From an uncultured Clostridia bacterium (GTDB taxonomy: Bacteria; Bacillota; Clostridia; Christensenellales; Borkfalkiaceae), in assembly GCA_947629845.1 (NCBI GenBank), contig CANRFD010000063.1, positions 1 to 7,985 on the forward strand: a stretch of DNA of 7,985 nt, read 5' to 3'. Shown one piece after another: positions 1-5,692 of the stretch (the first letter of the stretch is position 1; each line of letters opens with the position of its first letter). The notes beneath the pieces are model-generated. The model was given only the letters and a program-made list of their open reading frames with translations, was not told the origin of the DNA and searched no databases. The translations under genes were made by a program, and so were the position numbers.

Positions 1-1
1 C

Positions 2-1039
2 GCGATCGACGCCCGCCTGGCGGCGCGGCAAGGCGGCTACGGCAGGGGGGCGCGGCAGAAGATCGAGTGTGACCGCGCGGAAATTTTATCGGGTGTAAGG
101 AACGGCGTGACGTTGGGTTCGCCCGTGACGGTCGCCGTCCGGAACAGAGACTACGAAAATTGGAAAGAATATATGGCTCCCGAGGGGTGCGACGTGACTG
201 CACGCAAGGTGACGGCCGTCCGCCCGGGGCATGCCGACCTCGCCGGGCTGAAAAAGTTCGGCGGGGACGACGCCCGCAACGTGCTGGAGCGTGCCTCCGC
301 CCGCGAGACGGCGGTGCGCGTTGCCGCAGGCGAAATTTTAAGGCAGTATCTCGCCGCGCTCGGCGTCTCCGTGACGGGCTATGTGCGCTCGGCGGGAGAG
401 GCGGAGGACGGGGGCGAGTACGCCTTCCAAGAGATCGAGGCGGGGCGTTCGGACAGGCTCTTCATGATGGACAGGGCTTGCGAGGCGCGCGCGTGCGAGC
501 TCATCGACCGCGCCAAGGCCGAGGGCGACACGCTGGGCGGCGTGCTCGAGCTGCGCGTAAAGGGGCTGAAGGCGGGCTTCGGCAGCTGCATGACCTACCG
601 TGAAAAATTGGACGCGCGCATTGCGGCGGCGCTCATGAGCGTGCAGGCCGTAAAGGGCGTGGAAGTGGGGCTCGGCTTCGGGGCGGCACGCCTTTGCGGG
701 AGCCGCGTCCACGACGAAATTTATACCGAGAACGGGAAGATTTTCCGCAAGACCGACCGCGCGGGCGGGATCGAGGGGGGCATGTCGAACGGCGAAGAGC
801 TTGTGCTTCGCGCCGCGATGAAGCCCATTCCCACGCTCATGCGCGGGCTTGCGACGGTGGACGTTGCGACGAATGCGCCCGCCGCCGCAGCCGCCGAGCG
901 CAGCGACGTCTGCGCCCTCCCCGCCTGCGAGACGGTGCTGGAAGCCGCGCTCTGCTGCGAGCTCGCCGCCGTCGTCTCCGAGCGGTTGGGCGGCGACAGG
1001 CTGGAGGAAGTAATTGCCCGCTACGAGGCGCTCGCATGA
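2..1039 (+). CDS. aroC: Chorismate synthase, 5'-truncated by the window edge
   Basis: Chorismate synthase converts 5-enolpyruvylshikimate-3-phosphate to chorismate, the last step of the shikimate pathway, using reduced FMN in the cytoplasm. The frame is open from base 2, and 345 codons are visible. Family blocks in order are RQGGYGRG (visible residues 9-16), ILSGVRNGVTLGSP (28-41), RPGHADL with the conserved His, LERASARET, KLDARIAAALMSVQAVKG, SRVHDE, and near the C-terminus GGMSNGEELVLRAAMKPIPTL. Compared with Bacillus-type homologues about 30 residues are missing, including the GESHG motif, so the real start lies upstream. A GTG at 107 falls inside the conserved TLGSP region and is not the start. 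The stop overlaps the aroB start as ATGA. No internal frame break is seen. Identification is firm; only the N-terminus is unknown. Confidence 0.97.
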   Translation, partial: AIDARLAARQGGYGRGARQKIECDRAEILSGVRNGVTLGSPVTVAVRNRDYENWKEYMAPEGCDVTARKVTAVRPGHADLAGLKKFGGDDARNVLERASARETAVRVAAGEILRQYLAALGVSVTGYVRSAGEAEDGGEYAFQEIEAGRSDRLFMMDRACEARACELIDRAKAEGDTLGGVLELRVKGLKAGFGSCMTYREKLDARIAAALMSVQAVKGVEVGLGFGAARLCGSRVHDEIYTENGKIFRKTDRAGGIEGGMSNGEELVLRAAMKPIPTLMRGLATVDVATNAPAAAAAERSDVCALPACETVLEAALCCELAAVVSERLGGDRLEEVIARYEALA

Positions 1040-2091
1040 GAACCTTTCATCTGAAGTACAGGGGCGCGGCGGAGGAGTGCACCGTCGTCTGCCGCAGAAA
1101 CGTCCTCTCCGCGGAGCTCGCCGCCATGGCGCACGGCGCGGACGGGGGGCTGTTTGTGTTCACCGACTCCAACGTGCTCGCCCTCTACGGGGGGAAGCTG
1201 AAGCGGCATCTTCCCGGCGTGCCCGTGTTCGCGATGCGGGCGGGGGAGGAGAACAAGACTGCGGAGACGCTGTTTGACCTTCTACGCGCGATGGCGGAGG
1301 CGGGGCTGCGCCGCAATTCCGTCCTCGTCGCCCTCGGCGGCGGCGTGGTGGGGGACGTCGGCGGGCTCGCCGCGAGCCTCTACATGCGCGGCATCGCGTG
1401 CGTGCAAGTTCCCACGACGCTGCTCGCGCAGGTGGACAGCGCGGTGGGGGGAAAGACCGCCGTCGACTTTTGCGGGGTCAAGAACCTCGTCGGCGCCTTC
1501 CGACAGCCTTCGCGGGTGCTGGTCGATCCCGCCTTTCTGAAAACGCTGCCCGTGCGGGAGCTGCGCTGCGGGCTGGGGGAGATCGTCAAGCACGGCGCCC
1601 TCGACGGGGCGATCTTTGGGGCGCTCACGGCGCAGGAAGATCTGTTCGACCTCGCCTTCCTCGCGAAGATCGTTCCGCAGAACATCGCGTTCAAGGCCTC
1701 CGTCGTAAGGAGGGACCCGCACGAGGCGGGGCTTCGCAAGTGTCTCAACCTCGGGCACACGACGGCGCACGCCATCGAGCTCTCGGGCGGCGGGCTCTCC
1801 CACGGGGAGTGCGTGCTGTGGGGGCTGGCGGTGGAAAGCGCGCTCGCCGAGCGGCACACGGCGGCGGACGGCGAATTTTGCCGCACGCTCCGCAAGCTGT
1901 GCTTTGCCGTGCTCGGTCGGGGGGAGAGGCCGCCCTTCGACGCCTCGCTCGCCCGCATGGACAAGAAGAATACCGCGGCGGACAGGGTGACGCTCACCGT
2001 TCCCGTCGCCGCAGAAAAATACGAGCTCCTCGAGCTTCCCGCAGCGCAGTACGGGCGGGAGGCCGCGGAAATTTTGGGGGAATTATGTTGA
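1036..2091 (+). CDS. aroB: 3-dehydroquinate synthase
   Basis: This enzyme closes DAHP to 3-dehydroquinate, using NAD+ catalytically and a divalent metal (step 2 of the shikimate pathway). The protein has 351 residues, normal for the family. The NAD-binding block GGGVVGDVGGLAAS is at 101-114. VPTTLLAQVDSAVGGKTAVD (125-144) and KNLVGAF (149-155) follow. Predicted metal ligands are Glu182 (GLGEIVKHG), His241 (LNLGHT) and His256 (LSHGE). A DKK motif lies at 309-311. I chose ATG 1036 because it opens with a normal short N-terminus, follows GAGG at 1025-1028, and overlaps the aroC stop as ATGA; the same frame stays open back to 694 only as a shadow of aroC. The usual GHTxGHA motif reads GHTTAHA here, a Gly-to-Ala change at 244, and the stretch before the HGE motif is short. 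The C-terminus overlaps aroE by 7 bases. Confidence 0.96.
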   Translation: MRTFHLKYRGAAEECTVVCRRNVLSAELAAMAHGADGGLFVFTDSNVLALYGGKLKRHLPGVPVFAMRAGEENKTAETLFDLLRAMAEAGLRRNSVLVALGGGVVGDVGGLAASLYMRGIACVQVPTTLLAQVDSAVGGKTAVDFCGVKNLVGAFRQPSRVLVDPAFLKTLPVRELRCGLGEIVKHGALDGAIFGALTAQEDLFDLAFLAKIVPQNIAFKASVVRRDPHEAGLRKCLNLGHTTAHAIELSGGGLSHGECVLWGLAVESALAERHTAADGEFCRTLRKLCFAVLGRGERPPFDASLARMDKKNTAADRVTLTVPVAAEKYELLELPAAQYGREAAEILGELC

Positions 2092-2915
2092 AACTCGCCG
2101 TTGTGGGCAAGGACGTTTCGCAGTCCGACAGCCCCGCGATCCACACCTTCATCCTGAACAAGATGGGCGTGAAGTGCACCTACGACAGGGTGTCCGTCGC
2201 CCCGCCGGAGTTCTCCGCACGGGCGGGGGAGCTGTTCTCCCGCTACGACGCCTTCAACGTGACCATCCCCTTCAAGGCCGGGATCGTTCCCTTTTTGCGC
2301 GAGCTGGACGGCGAGGCGCGGCGGTTCGGCGCGGTGAACACCGTGCTCTCCCGCGGGAGAAGGGGGTACAACACCGACGGGTTCGGGTTTTTGGCGATGC
2401 TCGGGAGCGAGAACGTCGCCCTCGCGGGGAAGAGCGTTCTGGTGCTCGGCGCGGGCGGCGCGGGCAGGAGCTGCATCCGCAAGCTGTGCGAGGCGGGCGC
2501 GGCCGTGTACGTCTATGAGCACGACGAGGGGCGGCTGTTCGAGGTCTACGGCGAGTTCGGCGGCTTCACCCCCCTGCGCGCCGTGCCGCTTATGCCCTTC
2601 GACCTCGTCGTCAACTGCACGGGCGTGGGCATGCACGACACCGTGGGCAAAACGCCCGTCCTCTGCTTCGAGGGCGGCGGCACGGAGCCCGTCGGGGAGC
2701 AGCTGCTTGCCCTCTGCGGGGCGGCGGTCGATCTCATCTATGTGCCCGCGCAGTCGGAATTTCTGCGCATCGCGGCTTCGCTCGGCAAAAAGACGGTGGG
2801 CGGCGCGGCGATGCTCTTCTTTCAGGCGTATCTCGCCGATTGCATCTTTACGGGAAGGGAGGCCTCCCTTGCGGAAGCCGAAACATATTGGTCGGAGTGG
2901 AGAAAGCATTCATGA
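2085..2915 (+). CDS. aroE: Shikimate dehydrogenase
   Basis: AroE reduces 3-dehydroshikimate to shikimate (step 4), normally with NADPH. The protein has 276 residues, the usual size. The substrate-binding half shows the SxSP element (QSDSPAIH, 13-20), NVTIPFK with the catalytic Lys64, and GAVNTV with Asn85. NTDGFG follows with Asp98. The Rossmann loop is GAGGAGRS (122-129). NCTGVGM (177-183) and a C-terminal GGAAMLFFQA with Gln247 complete the family pattern. The segment after beta-2 reads VYVYEHDEGR, where NADP-dependent AroE proteins typically have NRT, so NAD+ preference is possible (inference). The ATG at 2085 lies inside the aroB stop region, preceded by GGGGG at 2076-2080. The stop overlaps aroQ as ATGA. 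A quinate/shikimate dehydrogenase (YdiB-like) role is possible, but the operon favours biosynthesis. Confidence 0.95.
   Translation: MLKLAVVGKDVSQSDSPAIHTFILNKMGVKCTYDRVSVAPPEFSARAGELFSRYDAFNVTIPFKAGIVPFLRELDGEARRFGAVNTVLSRGRRGYNTDGFGFLAMLGSENVALAGKSVLVLGAGGAGRSCIRKLCEAGAAVYVYEHDEGRLFEVYGEFGGFTPLRAVPLMPFDLVVNCTGVGMHDTVGKTPVLCFEGGGTEPVGEQLLALCGAAVDLIYVPAQSEFLRIAASLGKKTVGGAAMLFFQAYLADCIFTGREASLAEAETYWSEWRKHS
2855..2870. repeat. 16-base perfect palindrome inside aroE
   Basis: The arms AAGGGAGG and CCTCCCTT abut with no spacer, giving an uninterrupted 16-base palindrome in the last fifth of aroE, about 40 bases before the aroQ start. In RNA it could form a six-base-pair stem closed by a GGCC loop. 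It encodes ordinary residues (GREASL), so it may be chance in GC-rich sequence. No T run follows, so it is not an intrinsic terminator. Confidence 0.5.
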
Positions 2916-3334
2916 AATTTTTGGTTTTGAACGGAGTCAATCTCAATCTCACGGGCAAGCGCGAGCCGGGCGTGTACGGCGCGGAGACGCTCGAGGAGAT
3001 CAACGGCGAGCTTGCGGCGTTCGTCCGCGCGCGCGGGCATGAAGCCGATTTCAAACAGAGCAACATCGAGGGCGAACTTTGCACCTTCATCCAGCAGGCG
3101 GAGGGGAAGTACGACGGCATCGTGCTCAACGCGGGCGCGTACACGCACTATTCCGTCGCCCTGCGAGACGCCATCGCCGCCGTCTCCGTGCCCGTCGTCG
3201 AAGTGCACATGTCCAACGTGCAGGCGCGGGAGGAGTTCCGCAAAAATTCCGTCCTTACGGGCGTGTGCCGCGGGGAGATCCTCGGCTTCGGCAAGAACAG
3301 CTATATTCTCGCATTGGAGAGCTTTTTGTTATGA
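2912..3334 (+). CDS. aroQ: 3-dehydroquinate dehydratase, type II
   Basis: Type II dehydroquinase removes water from 3-dehydroquinate to give 3-dehydroshikimate (step 3) by anti elimination, without a Schiff base; the family forms dodecamers. The 140 residues match the usual 140-150. Motifs in order are LVLNGVNLNLTGKREPGVYG (4-23) with the active-site loop Arg17 and catalytic Tyr22, QSNIEGEL (49-56), NAGAYTHYSVALRD (73-86), EVHMSN (97-102) with the general-acid His99, and REEFRKNS with Arg110, ending in GFGKNSYILAL. Two conserved prolines are replaced: NGPN is NGVN and NPGAYTH is NAGAYTH. ATG 2912 was chosen over an in-frame upstream ATG because it starts directly at the first beta strand, has GGAG at 2899-2902, and overlaps the aroE stop as ATGA. 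The stop overlaps aroK in the same way. Confidence 0.97.
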   Translation: MKFLVLNGVNLNLTGKREPGVYGAETLEEINGELAAFVRARGHEADFKQSNIEGELCTFIQQAEGKYDGIVLNAGAYTHYSVALRDAIAAVSVPVVEVHMSNVQAREEFRKNSVLTGVCRGEILGFGKNSYILALESFLL

Positions 3335-3837
3335 ATATCGTACTTTGCGGCATGATGGGCGTGGGCAAGTCGAGCGTGGGGATCCGCGTCGCCGAACTCA
3401 CGCGGAGAAAGTGGGTGGATACCGACCTTCTCATCGAGAACAGGCACGGCAGGATCTCCGACATCTTCGAATACTACGGCGAGGCGCGCTTCCGCACCCT
3501 CGAAAGCGAGCTCACGGCCGAACTTTCCAAGGAGACGGAGCTCGTCATCTCCACGGGCGGCGGGCTGGTGTTAAAGCCCGAGAACAGCGAGATGCTCAAG
3601 CGCAACGGGAAGATCTTCTTTTTGCGCGCCTCCTTCGACGAGCTGTTGCTGCGCGTCCGCGCCGACGAGACGCGCCCCCTTTTGAAGGACACGGGCAAGA
3701 CGGCGGAACGCCTCGGCGAACTGCTCGCGGAGCGGACGCCCGTCTATGAGCACGTTGCCGACGTCATCGTGGATACCGACGGCAAGTCGGTGGAGGAGGT
3801 CGCACGGGAGGTCGTGCGGCTGGCGGAGGAGACATGA
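3331..3837 (+). CDS. aroK: Shikimate kinase
   Basis: Shikimate kinase phosphorylates shikimate at O3 with ATP (step 5). The 168-residue protein has the complete family pattern: Walker A GMMGVGKSS (7-15) with Lys13, the DTD pair Asp30/Asp32 for magnesium and shikimate, GEARFRTLE (50-58) with shikimate-binding Arg55, STGGG (74-78), the lid arginine in RPLL (115-118), and ERTPVY with Arg135. The true start is ATG 3331, with GGAG at 3316-3319 and an ATGA overlap with the aroQ stop; the same frame is open upstream only as a shadow of aroQ. The stop overlaps the following SDR gene as ATGA. Nothing is missing from the active site, so it should be functional. Confidence 0.96.
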   Translation: MNIVLCGMMGVGKSSVGIRVAELTRRKWVDTDLLIENRHGRISDIFEYYGEARFRTLESELTAELSKETELVISTGGGLVLKPENSEMLKRNGKIFFLRASFDELLLRVRADETRPLLKDTGKTAERLGELLAERTPVYEHVADVIVDTDGKSVEEVAREVVRLAEET

Positions 3838-4532
3838 AGCGCGCCCTCGTGACGGGCGGCACCCGCGGCATCGGGCTGGCCGTCTGCAAAAAACTTGCGG
3901 CGGAGGGGTATGCCGTGACGGCGACCTATTCCGCCTCGGAGGAGGACGCCGCGGCGGCGCGGGCAGCCCTTTTTTCCGTCGAATTTGTCCGCTCCGACGT
4001 GCGGCGCGAGGAGGAGGTCGAAGCCCTCCTTTCCCGCTTTTCCTCCCTCGACGCGCTCGTCTGCAACGCGGGGGTGGCGCTCTTCAAACAGGTGCAGGAC
4101 ACGACGGCGGAGGAGTACGCGCGGGTGAGCGACACCAACATGCGCGGCGCCTTTCTCTGCGCAAAGCACGCGGCGAAGAAGCTCTTTGTGCGGGGCGGGG
4201 CGATCGTGAACATCTCCTCGGTGTGGGGGGAATGCGGCGCGAGCTGCGAGAGCGTGTACGCCGCCTCGAAGGGGGCGCTCATCGCGTTCACCAAGTCGCT
4301 CGCAAAGGAGCTGGCGCCCGCGGGCGTCACCGTGAACTGCGTCGCGCCCGGCGTGATCGACACGCGGATGAACGCGCGGCTCACCGAAGAGGAGAAGAGA
4401 GCGGTGGAAAACGACATCCCGCTGGGGCGGATGGGCACGCCCGAAGAGGTCGCCGAGGCGGTATGCTTCTTGCTCTCGGCGCGGTATATCACCGGCCAAG
4501 TGCTCGGCGTGAACGGCGGATTTTACGTGTAA
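3834..4532 (+). CDS. SDR-family NADP-type reductase (FabG-like; possible EF-P 5-aminopentanone reductase)
   Basis: This is a classical short-chain dehydrogenase/reductase of 232 residues, slightly shorter than FabG (about 245). It has the nucleotide motif TGGTRGIG (7-14), CNAG (77-80), Asn102, Ser129 in NISS, the catalytic YxxxK at Tyr142/Lys146, and PGVID (172-176). Arg11 in the glycine loop suggests NADPH. The segment around the catalytic Ser, SSVWGECGASCESVYAASKG (128-147), resembles the WG..GASCE.Y signature I associate with YmfI-type SDRs, which reduce the 5-aminopentanone modification on elongation factor P. Annotation pipelines could equally call it 3-oxoacyl-ACP reductase FabG; no acyl carrier or other fab gene is nearby. 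It starts 4 bases inside aroK (GGAGGA at 3825-3830), so it is co-translated with the aro genes, and it ends the operon with TAA. The fold is certain, the substrate is not. Confidence 0.9.
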   Translation: MKRALVTGGTRGIGLAVCKKLAAEGYAVTATYSASEEDAAAARAALFSVEFVRSDVRREEEVEALLSRFSSLDALVCNAGVALFKQVQDTTAEEYARVSDTNMRGAFLCAKHAAKKLFVRGGAIVNISSVWGECGASCESVYAASKGALIAFTKSLAKELAPAGVTVNCVAPGVIDTRMNARLTEEEKRAVENDIPLGRMGTPEEVAEAVCFLLSARYITGQVLGVNGGFYV

Positions 4533-4557
4533 AGGCGGAATATAAGAGCTTTGCATA

Positions 4558-4578
4558 GTATTATGTCACACATAATAC
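4558..4578. repeat. Perfect 9+9 inverted repeat in the intergenic region, candidate operator
   Basis: The left arm GTATTATGT and the right arm ACATAATAC are exact reverse complements around a 3-base CAC centre. The element begins 26 bases after the SDR stop and about 90 bases before dgt. It is not followed by a T run, which argues against an intrinsic terminator; length and symmetry suit a dimeric repressor site. A poor -35-like TTGCAT sits just upstream (4551-4556). I cannot assign it to a known regulator. Confidence 0.6.
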
Positions 4579-4581
4579 CGT

Positions 4582-4596
4582 AATTTTACAAAAATT
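4582..4596. promoter_or_regulatory. CodY-box-like element
   Basis: AATTTTACAAAAATT matches the Bacillota CodY consensus AATTTTCWGAAAATT at 12 of 15 positions: both six-base arms are exact and only the three central bases differ. The surrounding DNA is AT-rich, which raises the chance of a spurious match, and the right arm overlaps the putative terminator stem. No codY gene is visible in the window. Confidence 0.25.
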
Positions 4597-4621
4597 TCTC
4601 GCAAAAAAGAGGAATTTTTTT
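4590..4621 (+). terminator. Possible intrinsic terminator of the aro operon
   Basis: AAAAATTTCTC (4590-4600) can pair with GAGGAATTTTT (4609-4619) through 11 pairs, one of them G-T, closed by an 8-base A-rich loop. The 3' side runs into seven consecutive T residues (4615-4621). The A-tract/stem/T-tract form is terminator-like and could act in both directions, but the stem is AT-rich and its core is only about six pairs, so strength is doubtful. It lies about 60 bases after the last aro-operon gene and ahead of dgt. Confidence 0.4.
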
Positions 4622-4635
4622 ATTTTCCACGAAAT

Positions 4636-4660
4636 TATAAGCGACAAAGGGGAAGAAGGG
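4636..4660 (+). promoter_or_regulatory. Weak candidate -10 and purine-rich ribosome binding site for dgt
   Basis: TATAAG at 4636-4641 matches the -10 consensus at five of six positions, but there is only AT-rich sequence and no convincing -35 hexamer 16-18 bases upstream, and the resulting leader would be very short. The run GGGGAAGAAGGG (4649-4660) ends 9 bases before ATG 4670 and is the likely ribosome binding site. A promoter for the dgt-dnaG-rpoD operon is expected in this gap; its exact position is uncertain. Confidence 0.3.
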
Positions 4661-4669
4661 AAACTATCC

Positions 4670-5692
4670 ATGATGAATGAAAAAACATACGGATCGGCAA
4701 CCAAGGAGAGAACGTACGAAAAGGAGCGGGCGTACCTTTCGCCCTATGCGAAGAAGTCGGAGGAGACGGCGGGGCGGCTGCGCCCCGAGACGCCCTGCTG
4801 CATGCGCACCGAGTTCCAGAGGGATAGAGACCGCATCATCTACTCCAAGTCCTTCTTGCGGCTCAAGAACAAGACGCAGGTCTTTTTCGCGCCCGACGGC
4901 GACCACTACATGTCGCGGCTCACGCACACCCTCGACGTCTCGCAGATCGCGCGCTCGCTCGCGCGCGGCCTCTCTCTGAACGAGGATCTCGCCGAGGCCA
5001 TCGCGCTCGGCCACGACCTCGGCCACACGCCCTTCGGCCACATCGGCGAACGCGTGTTGGCGTCGCTGTGCCCCGCGGGGTTCCGCCACCACGAACAGTC
5101 CCTCCGCGTCGTCGACAAATTGGAGAAGGACGGCAAGGGGCTCAACCTGACGTACGAGGTGCGCAGCGGCATCGTCAACCACACGCCCGCGGGCAAGCCC
5201 GAGACGCTCGAGGCCGAGGTCGTGCGGTACGCCGACCTGATCGCCTACATCAATCACGACATCGAGGACGCCATCCGCGCGGGGTATCTTACGGCGGAGC
5301 AGCTGCCCGCCGACGCCGTCGCCCTCTTCGGGCGGCACACCTCGGAGCGCATCAACACTGCCGTGCTCGACATCTGCGAGGCCTCGTGCGATAAGCCCTA
5401 CGTCCGCATGTCGGAGGAGAAGGGCAGGGCGCTCGACGAGCTGCGCTCCTTCATGTTCGAACACGTCTATGAGCGTGCAAACAAGCTCATACAGGAGAGT
5501 GCGGAGCGCATGCTCGGCGCCCTCTATACATATTTTGTACAGCGTCCCGAGGAGCTGCCCGCCCTCTACCGCGGGCTCATCGAGACGGACGGCAGGGAAC
5601 GCGCCGTGTGCGACTATCTCTCTTCCATGACGGATAAGTACGCCGTCGGCGTGTTCAAGAGCCTGTTCGTGCCGCGGGAGGGCAGCGTATGA
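4670..5692 (+). CDS. dgt: Deoxyguanosinetriphosphate triphosphohydrolase-like HD protein
   Basis: This HD-superfamily enzyme of 340 residues is predicted to hydrolyse dGTP (or dNTPs generally) to the deoxynucleoside and triphosphate, trimming the dNTP pool. The N-terminal family blocks are LSPYAKKS (23-30), RTEFQRDRDRIIYSKSFLRL (46-65), KTQVF and GDHY. Metal-binding residues are His86 in RLTHTLDV, His115-Asp116 in GHDLGHTPFGH, and Asp197 in INHDIEDA. Length and motifs fit the bacterial dGTPase-like group; true dGTP specificity cannot be read from sequence. Two adjacent ATG codons (4670 and 4673) are possible starts; the first is 9 bases from the purine-rich ribosome binding site. The first codons are AT-rich. 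The stop overlaps dnaG as ATGA. The gene order dgt-dnaG-rpoD recurs in Clostridia from what I recall and suggests co-expression with replication initiation. Confidence 0.93.
   Translation: MMNEKTYGSATKERTYEKERAYLSPYAKKSEETAGRLRPETPCCMRTEFQRDRDRIIYSKSFLRLKNKTQVFFAPDGDHYMSRLTHTLDVSQIARSLARGLSLNEDLAEAIALGHDLGHTPFGHIGERVLASLCPAGFRHHEQSLRVVDKLEKDGKGLNLTYEVRSGIVNHTPAGKPETLEAEVVRYADLIAYINHDIEDAIRAGYLTAEQLPADAVALFGRHTSERINTAVLDICEASCDKPYVRMSEEKGRALDELRSFMFEHVYERANKLIQESAERMLGALYTYFVQRPEELPALYRGLIETDGRERAVCDYLSSMTDKYAVGVFKSLFVPREGSV

Noticed and set aside
694..1035. N-terminal extension of the aroB frame into aroC
   Set aside because: The extension is Arg-rich out-of-frame aroC translation; AroB homologues start near ATG 1036, which has its own ribosome binding site and ATGA overlap.
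107..1039. GTG at 107 as the aroC start
   Set aside because: The frame is open upstream to base 2 and encodes the conserved RQGGYGRG and ILSGVR blocks, so the gene is cut by the window edge rather than starting at 107.
1380..2909. 509-residue open frame on the minus strand across aroB and aroE
   Set aside because: It spans two firmly identified genes and their junction, has a composition-driven sequence, and contains no motif; long antisense frames are common in GC-rich genes lacking TTA, CTA and TCA codons.
4541..4556. TATAAG (4541-4546) and TTGCAT (4551-4556) as promoter hexamers just after the SDR stop
   Set aside because: Neither has a partner hexamer at 16-18 bases of spacing, so no promoter can be supported there.
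3746..4558. 270-residue frames on both strands over the SDR gene
   Set aside because: They are shadows of the SDR, whose TGxxxGIG, NISS and YxxxK motifs are all in the 3834-4532 frame.
4558..4578. Inverted repeat read as an intrinsic terminator
   Set aside because: The stem is AT-rich, has a 3-base loop and is followed by CGTAA rather than a T run; an operator reading fits better.
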